Origin: Cryptomeria japonica
Lineage: Eukaryota; Streptophyta; Pinopsida; Cupressales; Cupressaceae
Assembly (NCBI RefSeq): GCF_030272615.1
Contig: NC_081406.1
Location: 481,957,900 to 482,021,899, forward strand
Length of the DNA stretch: 64,000 bases
Direction: 5' to 3'
Both the position numbers and the translations under genes were made by a program. Shown piece after piece: positions 46,601-57,257 of the stretch (position 1 is its first letter; each line of letters begins with the position of its first letter). Under the pieces are notes generated by a model. That model made no database searches. It was not told the DNA's origin and saw only the letters and a program-made list of their open reading frames with translations.

Positions 46601-46929
46601 TACAGAGTTCTATATCATAAAGCATATAAATGAAGCATCAACATTCATCAATGCTACCCAATCACGGAATCATATAAGTTCTACATCTAGACATAGCTGA
46701 CATACGTTAAATCAAGATTATCCAATCAATGGATCTTTTAGGATTTCAAATTCATAACACATCAAAATGTACACCACAAGGTGCAATAACTCTATAACTT
46801 GGTTCAATTACTTTTCTCACCAATCTATCTGTCTAACACAGTCCATTCTATTGAATTATAAAGCATTTATTAATAGGGTCAAACATGGTCAACTAAGTTA
46901 ATCAAAGCTTGGTTTGGGGAAGGCCTTAC
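43640..46929. other. Remainder of the inner insertion: no gene seen
   Basis: 43,640-43,870 is dominated by ATATATA runs. 43,870-44,870 is AT-rich with a recurring TCTAGA(T/C)TTTATTTTCTGCA-type motif (about 44,120, 44,220 and 44,335). 44,870-45,330 is balanced in composition, and the rest is AT-rich. None of the frames gives a recognised protein. Confidence 0.5.
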
Positions 46930-46935
46930 ACTCAA

Positions 46936-47755
46936 TAAAGGTTAAACAATAAATATTAAATAAATAATTAAATATCATAAAATAAATAAACATTAATTAT
47001 CAAATAATTAAATGCTCACAACCAATAATTTAAAATATTAAATTAAACATTATGAACTATGGAACCACACATCAAAGATTATAAAATTAGTCTAAATATA
47101 ATTGAATAAATCAATGTTACCAACAAACTCTCAACACCAAGAAGACCAAGATTATTAACTGACACGGCAAATTATGCTAAGATGCTAACGACTCATAGTG
47201 AACAACTTAGACCTAGAGTATGTGAAGGGAACTCATGTCATCTCTGAACCACATATACCATTGGGATTAAAGACACGCTCAGGCCTGTGGAGCCAGGTGG
47301 AGTTGATTTCTGGTACCTGCAAGATCCTGCAACCATGAAACAACAATACAACATATATACATATATAGAAAGCAAGTGATAGAGAGTCACGATGACACAT
47401 CCTGCTCGCAATGAGTGATGTGACATCGTCTCTAACATGAAGACAATCATACAATGGTCAAACACATCTCATAAACTTCTCATCACATGTAATCACGAAA
47501 TAGGGTTAGTTTAATCATAACAACATCAAATCCATAATCCATATAATTCATTTAACATAGTAAGTGCATATAGAGACTGTTAGTGTAAATACATCATACC
47601 ATGATCATCAATAACAAGTATTTTTTTAAGTATCTGAAATATAACTAAAGTCAACACATAGTATATTACCATCAAATATTACCATAAGTAAACTAAGCTG
47701 CGCCAATAAAGCATAAATGTGCGAGGAGAAGGATGAGTCAGGGTGGGGCATTACA
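46936..47755. other. Right arm of the 38.2-47.8 kb insertion
   Basis: 820 bp with no coding sequence. It begins in AT-rich AAATAAATA sequence like that at 42,300-42,480, as expected if the two flanks of the inner insertion were once joined. It ends GGTGGGGCATTACA. Confidence 0.6.
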
Positions 47756-48829
47756 GCCTAACCAAAGCTTCCACACTAGTTTTTGAAAGAGATTCTACAT
47801 CAAAGCCATAAAAAGAAACATTTTCTATCAAATCTACTTCCTTATTTCTCCAAATCTTTTTCATTTCACTCCTCACCTCTTCTACATAAATATTCTTTAC
47901 CGATTTATTCCTTTTTACTGAATTGTCTCTCTTCATATTCCTGCTTCTGCATGCTTAGTGATGTGTCCAAATTTATTGCAACTCAAGCACTTGATATTCC
48001 TTTGTTTTGAATTTCTTGTAGTCATTCTAGATCTGCATTGATTAGCCTTGCGCCCAAAACTATTACACAACTGACAATAACCATAAAAAAATCTTTCTTC
48101 CATCCATAATTTGACTTCTACAATTATTAGCCTTATGACCAAATCTCTTGCAAGTAAAACATTGAACATTTTGATTCAATTTGCTTCTACATTTCAAAGC
48201 CTTATGTCTAAATTTATTATAGGAGAAACAATAACTATTGAATGAAGAGTACCTTTGAGAATTAGGCTATTTGACTAGAGGTTTCCTTGCAAAAATTCTT
48301 TGGTTTTGGGGCGACCTTCCTTTATTTGCTTCTTTAGTGCACTATTCAGATTTAGCCTTCATCTTGCCTTTATCTTCAGTTCTTTGATTTGAACATTCAT
48401 CGGCTTCAAAACCTAATCCACTTCTATCTTCTATAGATTTTTGCATAGCCATCATTTCATTAAGTTTTTTAGTACTTTCTTTGAATTTTTCTTTAGATCT
48501 TAGGGTTACAACTTCTTGTTCCAATCTTGCACATTCTTCAGTCTTGTGTTTGATTAAGTCACTCAAACATTCCTCATTTTTCTTACTTTCCTGAACTTGT
48601 AACTTTAGGCTAACAATTGTTTCATTTGCTTGCTTCAATTCCTTACTAACCTATTTATATCTTTCTCTTAACTTCTTGATCTATTCCCTTAGTTTTTTTA
48701 TGCACTCATTTTCTTCTTTTATATTTCTTTCAAATCTTTGTTTTCACTTTCCATATTCTTGAGATCTTCAAGAGCAGTCTACAATTCTTCATCCATAATA
48801 ATTTCTTTGGCACTTAATTTAGGAGACAT
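47756..48829 (-). pseudogene. Element D ORF1: coiled-coil, four-zinc-knuckle gag-like protein
   Basis: The ATG at 48,829 gives MSPKLSAKEIIMDEEL, then a stop. The coiled coil is best seen at 48,638-48,342 (MKQANETIVSLKLQVQESKK and onward), which leads into SGLGFEADECSNQ. Four knuckles follow in shifting frames (48,240-47,940): CFSYNKFRHKALKC, CFTCKRFGHKANNC, CQLCNSFGRKANQC and CLSCNKFGHITKH. The order and the Tyr in the first knuckle match element A. The C-terminal EVRSEMKKIWRNK also matches A and C. The frame ends next to the nested insertion. It is dead through several stops. Confidence 0.82.
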
Positions 48830-48878
48830 TTGTTCAACCAACAAGATCTCCCTCAAGTGGTTAGGCTAAACCAAGGGA

Positions 48879-48897
48879 CCAAAGCTCTGATACCAAT
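48879..48897 (-). promoter_or_regulatory. Primer-binding site of element D
   Basis: On minus: AATTGGTATCAGAGCTTTGG directly after the 5' LTR. It is a perfect match to the plant initiator-Met site TGGTATCAGAGC. Confidence 0.93.
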
Positions 48898-49465
48898 TGT
48901 TCAACAACTATAATACTGAGATGAGGGTGTACCAGTATTCCCAAAAACCTAAAATAATCTTATTATTACTTTGTAGATTCTCATCAATTAGCATGCAATA
49001 CAAAATTATGAGTGATCAAATGAATAGAAAAAGTAGAGATGCCATCCACAAAAACTTATACAAGAGAACACCATATTTTTGCATGGAAACTTGCTAGGGA
49101 AAAATAATGAAGAGGGATAACTCTCAATATAATATAACTAGTTATAGAATATTACAAATTATCACTACAAGGCTCAATGCCAAAAGATGAAGGATCATTG
49201 TTGAAGGGCTTACTTCCCAAAAGAGAACAGACAAACAAAAATGAATTGCTATAGTTTCATCTTACATATGCATCGAATATAGTCCCAATTAAGCATAGTA
49301 GAAAGACTTCACACACTTCATTTGCTTTCTAGTTATCTACTTCAATCACATATCACATTTGATCACTATGTCACACTTTTGTCTCTATATCTATCTATTT
49401 CTCTCTATTCTTATGTTTCTCTATATCTCTCATCAAAGCAATATATCACTCACTCACACACACCC

Positions 49466-49496
<31 letters not shown>

Positions 49497-50021
49497 ACAC
49501 ACACATACTGATCCATATCTCAAGTTGGCCACACATGCCTTACAAAAAAAATCTTACATACTACAAGAATATACTTCATATGTTTTATTTACATAGTTTG
49601 GCCATGGTATAACAAAATTGAATGCTAATTGGAATATACACGTCATCCACAATGCTTAGTCATTTCTAAATATCGCAGGACCAAAAACAATTAACTAATG
49701 AAATGCAGATTTCTAGACAAATTGTTCTATTCTGGAGGAACAAAGCAACTGACAGATTGAATTGCCAAACCATGCATCTCACTTATCAAAAAATCTATAA
49801 CACATGCAATCTAGAATATAGGTACATTAGATATTCATGAGTATACTGCCCAAACCGCAAACCCATATCTGCAACTACGGAGCAACGCAAAGCAAAACAT
49901 GATGGACAGAGTCACCGAAATACGTGAGCAACAACAATATAAGCCAACAAGAGTATGTTGACATCAATGACAATTGATATCCTATACATTATTCTCCTTC
50001 ATCAATGACAAAAGTCCAACA
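48898..50021 (-). repeat. 5' LTR of element D
   Basis: About 1,124 bp; partner of 34,440-35,445. It contains a microsatellite, a run of 20 C at 49,463-49,482 followed by (AC)n to about 49,504, which the other LTR lacks. Confidence 0.92.
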
Positions 50022-50786
50022 AAAACTACTTCAAAACTTGTTAAAATATCATGAAATTTCTTAATGAATGACTTCACACCCATGAGAAATCTTTTTAGAT
50101 GTAGAAAAGGCAATTTAAGAGACATAAACTCTTTTTACGTAGACTGAACTAAAGATCTTGAACTCTCTTTCTTGTAGCCATGTCCTTTTTTCATTGCACT
50201 TTTTATTGTTCAACTTCACCCCTTGCATCATATTTATTGCCCTATAACAAACCATATCACCTTCTTCAAAGCCACTAATTTTGTATTATACCCTTATATC
50301 TAGCCATAACATGTCATCTCTATGATTTTTTGTTTGTATTTTTTAGCATGCTGAGTTTACTTTTTCATTGTCCTATGACAATTTGTTCTTCATTCTTTCT
50401 AACCTTTGTCTTAACTTGACAATGAATGTACTTAAAGATACAAATATCACTATGATGCTTTGAATTAATTGTCATATGCATTCATGTCTGTCATAAAAAT
50501 ATTTCTTTTATCATTATTATTTGTAGGACTATTACTAGGCATATCAACCCTTTGTCATAATAGTCCTCCTATTTCCATAGGTTGCACTAAGTTTTCAATC
50601 TCTCTTTATTTAATGTTGTCCTCATCTTGGAAGAGTGCATCATGAAAGACCTATCCAATTTTGTTACATTTCTAACAATATGGAGTAAGTTTTTTTGTGG
50701 GTTGTCATAACCTTAGCATCATTAATAGTCTTCTTTCTTACTAAGATCAATCATTCTCATAACCAACATGGTATAGATTACGACAT
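50022..50786. repeat. Duplicated block, copy 1 (partner 54,447-55,221)
   Basis: The sequence resumes after element D and aligns with 54,447-55,221 along its length. Shared text includes AAAAGGCAATTTAAGAGACA, CTCTCTTTCTTGTAGCCATG and GAAGACCTATCCAA-type segments. It is moderately diverged and non-coding as far as I can see. The family is not recognised. Confidence 0.82.
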
Positions 50787-53288
50787 CCACATCATTACCC
50801 CACTAGAATACTAATGTTGACTATAGTCACTATCACAGTCATACAATTTCATTAGATTTTTCATTTCATAAGGTTATTGAATAACTTTGAGTATTCTATT
50901 TTTCTTGAAATAATAAAAATATTTCTATCCCATTGTCGCTTTGTAGTGAGACCATCACTATGCTATATGACCAAAATATTCTTTATACGTCTTTCAGGTT
51001 ATCATCTTCATTTTCTTCATACACCTTCATTTGAGATGGGTATAAAATTATTCCTTTTGTTGTTTCATTTGTGAACATCTTTAAAGCATTGTATTCTCTA
51101 TGCATTGGCTTTGTTCTTCACTATCTAGTTTATTGTCTTCTTAAACTTAAGAGTCTTCATCATCATTGCCCCTTGAATGTGAAACTTCATAAACTATTTT
51201 TCTATTTTTCAAAGGAGTTTGTTATCCGAACTAGCTTCTTGATATGCTAGATCTAATGGCCTTAGGAAGCTCTTCAATAGGATTTTGTTGTTGAAATGAT
51301 TTTTATCTAAATTTGAGACACCTATATGACAATATATGTTCCTTGTCTTGGTGAGAGATTACCCCTATGAAAAAAAGTTTGATGCTGAACAAGACATACA
51401 ATAAAATGAAAATCATCTCCCTAACATTTACTGCAAGTATATCTCAATAGTACTTAAGGCCATTATTCTCCAATATATACCAGCAATGTAACAAACTGCA
51501 AAAGCTTTGTTGGTATTTGATCTAAATACCACTCTATCAGAAGGTAATACAAACATCCTTTTCCATGAAAGCTCCTCCTATTTTCCCTCAAAAATCCCAA
51601 TAATTGTGTGGCAGGGTAGAAAAAGAACTACTCCTATGACTCATCTTGACTCTCATAGAAGGTTCATAAGGCAAGAACGTTTACACACAACACTCTGGAT
51701 TCAATGATCATGACCAAGCAAGGTTTTAATGGAATAAAAGAGGGAAAAAGAATAGTAAACTTAGATAAGATTATTCCACCTTGATGTTGTTCTAAAACCT
51801 TAGGAAACATGTAGTCACAAGCTACCAAATCCCCCTCAAACCCCTCTACTTGCCTACAATGTCCCATATTTTTTCTCCTTGGGCTTGCAACATTCCCTAT
51901 CATGTGTCCTTCAGTGTTGAAATGTGGCAAAACCATGCTCAAAACTTATACGTGCCAAGATGTTCTCTTTCTTCACCCACATGGGTTTAAACAAAAACAT
52001 AATCTACTACTCTTACACCAGGAATTGCTGATTTCTGAATAAAAACCCCTCTCTTTTTTCAAGCTTCGTGGAAGGCAAATATTCAAAACCTAAAATCTTT
52101 TTTCCTTGTTGCGTGAGACAAGGTCAAAGGTAATGCAAAAATAATGTTTTCTTTTTCCTTCTTTGATTTGGCATGGGAATGGTAATGGCAAACAATTTAA
52201 ACATGATACAAGTTTTGATAAAAAACCTCAACACTCAAGACATCTTAGAAAAGAATAAAACAAAATAAGGCATAGGCAATCCTACACAAAATATGTGTAA
52301 TAAAAATGGGTAACAATACCGTAGAAAGACATGTCATGTAGACAAGATTTGGTTTTTTACATCATAAGGTAGATAATTGTTTTTGGCATAGCTTTTACTT
52401 GCAAGTCAAATGAACTCATGAAAATCATTTCAAATGATGTAAAAGTCATAAAAATGTGTAGTTTCAGGAAATTTAATTATATAGATTAGCACTTGTTAAA
52501 TTGGATTGAACATTTTAATTCTCTTTGTTTATAATGGGAGTGATTTTTTAATGTTCATTTAAAATTAACTTCACTCAAATTTCTAGCTTTACAGTTCAAT
52601 TGTGTACATTATAGAAAATGATGAGTTAATTTATAAATGAAGAAATCTTTAAGAAAAAAATTTCATCTCTAATACAATCAATATGACTGACATGACTTGT
52701 AAAATTATAGTTGGCATTATTTACCAGCTGGTGAAACTACAGAAAAGTGAAGTTTTTAGAGGATAATTTTAGTGTGTTTGCAATTCCAATAAAAAATTTG
52801 GCAACTCTTGAGAGCGATGATCAGATGACAGTAAAGGGGGCTCATTGAAACCAACACACTATAGAACCATATAAAAATGTACCGGTTATATTACTTTAAT
52901 CACCTTTCATGCTTAAGGAGTAGACTCAACCATTAATCAAGAAAAGCAGGTCATCCATTTCAAATAAGTAATGCCTTTAGAGTAATTAATTTAAATTTAG
53001 TTAAGGTAGTTGAAATTGACTATTGAAAATATTACTTTTAAAAACTAGCATACCTATTTTTAGAAAAATCTACTTAAAACATACTAAGAGTAGAAAACTC
53101 TATGTAAAACAAATATCATTATGGAGGAATAATATTAATTGTATTTTTCTTTATTTACATTTTTCTTTCTTTTATTTTTAATTGAAAAGGCTATTTTGAA
53201 AATTACTTATTATGTAATTTGATAAATAAACTAGAAAAAAATTATATATTGAAATAAATAAAAATAAAAATTATTAAGTAATATTTTT
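50787..53288. other. About 2.5 kb present only in copy 1 of the duplication; no gene seen
   Basis: AT-rich. No TG...CA ends, no repeated flanks and no recognised domain. Because the partner copy is continuous here (55,221/55,222), this is either an insertion of unknown type or a deletion in the other copy. Confidence 0.5.
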
Positions 53289-53619
53289 TGAGTAATTATT
53301 ATTTAGTTATAATAGTTGTTCAAAATAATAAAAATTAATTCACCATAGTGATACAATAATAGTTACAATGTGTGAAAGAAGCTCTGGTTTTGTGAATGTC
53401 GACAAAACCTACCATTTGGGTGTGATTGGGAGAGGGAAGGTGTAGGTATGTCATGTCAGGGACTGGGGTGCCACCAAGAAGTAGGGAATGGGCATTATAG
53501 GGTCATAAAAAGGTAAGAAACTACCATAGACAAGAAAGGTGGAGTTTGTGGGGTCGATGGAGCCAAGAGGAAGTGGTATATGCTAAGATCTGGTTCAACT
53601 TTGGACCAACATGATTCAC
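53289..53619. repeat. Duplicated block, copy 1, second part (partner 55,222-55,536)
   Basis: Shared text includes TTCACCATAGTGATACA, GAAGGTGTAGGTATGT and CTTTGGACCAACATGATTCAC. In the partner it follows 55,221 without a gap. Confidence 0.8.
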
Positions 53620-54421
53620 AATATGACCAATAACTTAAGCAATAGCATGCACAACTCAAAATTTCATATTCTCTTGCATTATTATTTCATAACCAGGTTC
53701 AATATGTTAACCACATATTTTTTGCATAGAGTGAATGCAAATAGGACAAAAATCAAATGGAAAACAACTTCACCATAAGATTACATCAACTATCTTTAAG
53801 TATCTTTCACAATAAATAGCAATGAGAAGGTAAAAAACTTGAATTTAATTTATCAAAAAGGAGGTTTTCACCTATTGTACATGCTTGAAAATTGAGACTT
53901 TAGCCATTACAATACCATAAAAGAACTAGTTTTAGATTACAATCTTGGTTTTGAACAAAGAGAACTAATTGAAAAAGAAGCCTAAAGCTGAGTTTTATAA
54001 TGCATAATAACTTGCTATAATAAAGGAACACATGCTTAAGAAATAAAAAGAAGAAAATCCATGTGTTACATGAAATTTTCTTGGTCAAACTTCCTAGGTA
54101 TCCAACTGAGTTGTCCCTATTTTTGAGTCTTCAAAATTACTTGTAAGTGGTGGAAAAATGCACAAAATTCTCCTACTTTAACCCCTTCATAGATAAGACT
54201 CGTCATTTGGCTCCTTGATACTCCCAACTTGTTGTAATTGAGTCAAAACTGTCACTTACATCTCCTCAACTTCTTGTAAAAATCACCAAACTTCCCTAGA
54301 TATTGTCTTCATATTGCACAACTAGTTTTACTCTTTTAGCTATTGCCAACCTTCTTGTATTACTAAAAGGCATATGAATTAAAGGCTTTGAAGATTGAAA
54401 AACTCCTTGGGTCAAATAAAA
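53620..54421. other. No gene seen
   Basis: AT-rich sequence between the two duplicated blocks, with only short, non-conserved frames. Confidence 0.5.
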
Positions 54422-55536
54422 AGTTATTAGGTCATTTAAGGCCTTCAAAACTACTTCAAAACTTTTTAAAATATCTTGAAATTTCTCTTTGAATGGCTTC
54501 ATACCCATGGAAAATATTTCTAGATATAAAAAAGGCAATTTAAGAGACATAAAATCCTTTTACCTAGATTGAGATGAAGATCTTCAACTCTCTTTCTTGT
54601 AGCCATGTCCTTTTTTTATTGCACTTTTTATTGTTCAACTTTACCCCTTGCATCATATGTATTGTCTTGTAACAAACCATGTCACCTTCTTTAAAGCCAC
54701 TAATTTTCTTTTGAACCCTTGTATCTAGCCATAACATGTTATTTGTATGGTTGTTTGTTTGCATTTTTTAGCATGATGACTTTACTTTTTCACTATCCTA
54801 TGAATACAATAATAGCTTATGACAATTTGTTCTTCATTCTTTCTAACTTTGTCCTAACTTGACAATGAACATACATAAAGATGCAACTGACATTATGATA
54901 CTTTGAAAGAACTGTCATATGCATTCATGTTTGTCATAGAATAATTTCTTTTATCATTATTCTTTGTAGGACTATTACTAAGCTTTGCAACTCTTTGTCA
55001 TAACAATCCTCCTATTGCCATTGGTTGCACTAAATTGTCATTCTTACTTTGTTTCCCTCATCTTGGAAGAGTGCATCATGAAAGACCTATCCAATGTTGT
55101 TACCTTTCTAACAATATGGAGTAAATCTTTTGTGGGGTGTCATAACCTTAGCATCATTATCAATCTTTTTTCTTACTAAGATCAATTATTATCCTAATCA
55201 ACATGATATATATTACAACATGGGTAATTATTCTTTAGTTATAATAATATTCAAAAGAATAAAAATGAATTCACCATAGTGATACAGATAACAATGACAA
55301 TGTGCTAAGGAAACTTTGGTTTTTTGAATGTTGACAAAACTCTCAATTTGGGTGTGGTTGGGAGCATGAAGGTGTAGGTATGTTGTGTCAAGGACTAGGG
55401 TAGCACCATGAAGAACAACTTGGGAAAAGATAAGAAGCTACTAGAGCCAGGAAAGGTGGATGTTGTGGAGTGGATAAAGTCGAGAGGAAGCAATATATGT
55501 TGAGATCTAATTTAGCTTTGGACCAACATGATTCAC
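54422..55536. repeat. Duplicated block, copy 2, with the empty target site of element D
   Basis: 54,422-54,453 matches 34,408-34,439 (left of element D), 54,447-55,221 matches 50,022-50,786 (right of element D), and 55,222-55,536 matches 53,289-53,619. The heptamer aaaacta (54,447-54,453) is present once here but on both sides of element D. Confidence 0.87.
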
Positions 55537-55571
55537 TTATTTCTCTTCCTTGACCACTTTCTTTTGACCTG

Positions 55572-57190
55572 TTGGGGTCTTCTCAGGGTGTGATCCCTAC
55601 AAAGGGGTTGGAGACACCTTGTTTGGACATAAAAACTCTAGTGACTTGCATAAACAAAGCAATTTTTTTTGTGAATGTAGTGAATTTTATTTGGAGTAGA
55701 TTAAGAGGCCAAACCCTAGCACTATTTCTCTTAAGCAATTGGTGGATCCAACTTCCTTTCTCATCGTGGAACATGTTCTCAATGGAATCTCTCATTTCTC
55801 TGTCACGGACAAAGGTTTTTTTTTAAATTTATTTATTTCTAATGAGCCATATGATTTTCACATTTTAGATGATTGCATTATTGGGATTGTAGCGAATATT
55901 GGTGATCGTTCTTTGATATTGTGATTTATGAGATAGCATCCATTTTTTGATTTAATCCTTGATTGGGCAAAATAAACCTAGAATAATCTGGCTGCTCCTA
56001 TGGTTGAACCCTTGAATTTTTAGTTTTTTCAATTCACTTTTAACTCAACTATAAATTATAGTTTTATGATCTAGAATGGTCCATGTTTTTTAGACATTCA
56101 GGTAGGATTCTTTCTCACGCCATGAGCCCCTTTCTTTAACCCGAGTACTAGAAATATTAAGAATGTTTCTATTTGGATTAGGGTTTACAATCTACCCCAA
56201 GTTATGTGGAATGTTGATCTCGTCATAAACTTGATCACTCAAGTGAGCTCCTTTGTTAATTTGGACTCGAAAGAGGTGGTTTCTACATGTAGGTTCATAA
56301 GGGTTTGTGCAATGGTAGACATTTCTAAACCTCTTTTTATTATGTTTGTATTCATTCTTCTATTGGTTCTTAGACTTAATTTTTAAACTATGAGGGGTTG
56401 GCTTTTAGATGATTTCATTTCAATAATTTGGGACATATAAGTGAGGCATGCACTCTCTAACGTTCTTCTGGCACTAGGCATGTTTGCCCTAAAAAGTAGA
56501 TAAAGAAGTATAGAACACCAAGCGTTGATTTTATTTCGAGAAATTATGGTAGATTCATGGAGCCCTAACCTATTTCAAGGCTTGATTTGGTTAAACATTC
56601 AAAGCCTTTACCTTCAACACAACCTACGAAGGTTTTAGCTATTATTGTATATGAATATGACCACATACATGACATTTTATCTGAGGCAGAGGAGAACGGT
56701 TTTGAGTTAGAGGATGCCTTTCCTTTCATGGAGGATCGAGATGATATGCATCTTGATGTTTTGATCACAACATTGTTTTAACACCTTGAAAATGTGGGAT
56801 TTCTCAGACTGTGAGTAGCACATCCAAATATAATTGTGGCACTTTGAAGAAGAAAAAAGGGAGGAAATTAGAGGCATAACAAATTCTCATAGATGACAAG
56901 GAAGTGGTTGAGGAGGGAACTTAGTGGACCATGGGTGATCTATTTTATACAAATAAAAAATGAGTCGACTTTTGTTTTTGGCTTGGTACCTATAGTTGTT
57001 ATCTCCTCTTGTGGACTTTTGTCTTTCTCTTCCTTGTAGTGTCTTTTAGGCTTTTCTTCCTCCTCATTACATGTCTCTTTCTTTCCCCTCTTCTGCTCCA
57101 TGATTCATATGTGGTAGGAATTTTGTAATATGATTTTTTTATATTTTAATAAAATGGAGCGGGTCCTCACCCTACAACTTACGGATTAAG
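55572..57190 (+). pseudogene. LINE (plant L1-type) ORF1 remnant, DUF4283 region
   Basis: About 56,160-56,340 reads NVSIWIRVYNLPQVMWNVDL, followed by STCRFIRVCAMVDISKPLF. This is the W.RL.NLP..W....L..I and RVC...D.SKPL pattern of the DUF4283 domain in plant L1 ORF1. Upstream parts of the same frame (55,739-56,160), such as SHFSVTDKGFFLNLFISNEP and NGPCFLDIQVGFFL, fit the preceding GPW.F.G..L region. Stops are frequent. The reverse transcriptase ORF2 is absent: by about 56,950 the sequence looks like a 3' end with TTTTAATAAAATGG at 57,150-57,164. It is an internally deleted LINE copy. Confidence 0.7.
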
Positions 57191-57257
57191 AAAAATATTT
57201 TTGAAATAATTATCATTTTAAATTTTAAATAGGAACTTTTGTCAAATTATTTATTTT

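Larger units (their letters stand above)
42488..46930. mobile_element. Inner LTR-type insertion (possible long solo LTR)
   Basis: It runs from TGTCATGCCCAAAC to GGGGAAGGCCTTACA and is flanked by perfect ctcaa duplications (42,483-42,487 and 46,931-46,935). The 4.44-kb interior lacks pol or gag domains and shows no internal LTR pair. It contains a TA-rich promoter-like region (43,170-43,200), a 9-bp-stem hairpin (43,291-43,313), the hairpin cluster at 43,413-43,604 and long AT-rich tracts. The clean target duplication shows it moved as one unit. Solo LTR versus complete non-coding element cannot be decided by eye. Confidence 0.75.
38242..47755. mobile_element. LTR-type insertion in element D, itself holding a nested insertion
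   Basis: The left end is TGTAATGCCCGCC and the right end GGTGGGGCATTACA, giving an inverted terminal match TGTAATGCC/GGCATTACA typical of LTR ends. Flanks are cccta (38,237-38,241) and gccta (47,756-47,760). Removing the inner element (42,488-46,930 plus one target copy) leaves about 5.07 kb. No internal LTR pair, primer site, purine tract or coding domain is seen. It may be a very long solo LTR or a non-coding derivative. It lies between ORF1 and ORF2 of element D. Orientation is not settled. Confidence 0.72.
34440..50021 (-). mobile_element. Element D: pol-less LTR retrotransposon, split by a nested 9.5-kb insertion
   Basis: LTRs are 34,440-35,445 and 48,898-50,021, both TG...CA. On minus the order is 5' LTR (48,898-50,021), initiator-Met primer site, ORF1 with four knuckles, a nested insertion (38,242-47,755), ORF2, purine tract, 3' LTR. 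The flank aaaacta is present at 34,433-34,439 and again at 50,022-50,028. An uninterrupted relative of the target, with the heptamer present once, survives at 54,447-54,453. It has the same design as elements A and C, but its proteins and LTRs are clearly diverged. Confidence 0.92.

Noticed and set aside
48879-48897. Initiator-Met-like sequence as a tRNA gene fragment
   Set aside because: Only the 3'-end complement is present, directly after an LTR; it is a primer-binding site.
49322-49612. 96-codon frame with a Pro/His/Thr repeat
   Set aside because: Translation of the C-run and CA microsatellite inside an LTR.
51507-51942. Frames near 51.5-51.9 kb
   Set aside because: Short, on both strands, no recognisable motif, in an AT-rich segment absent from the duplicate copy.
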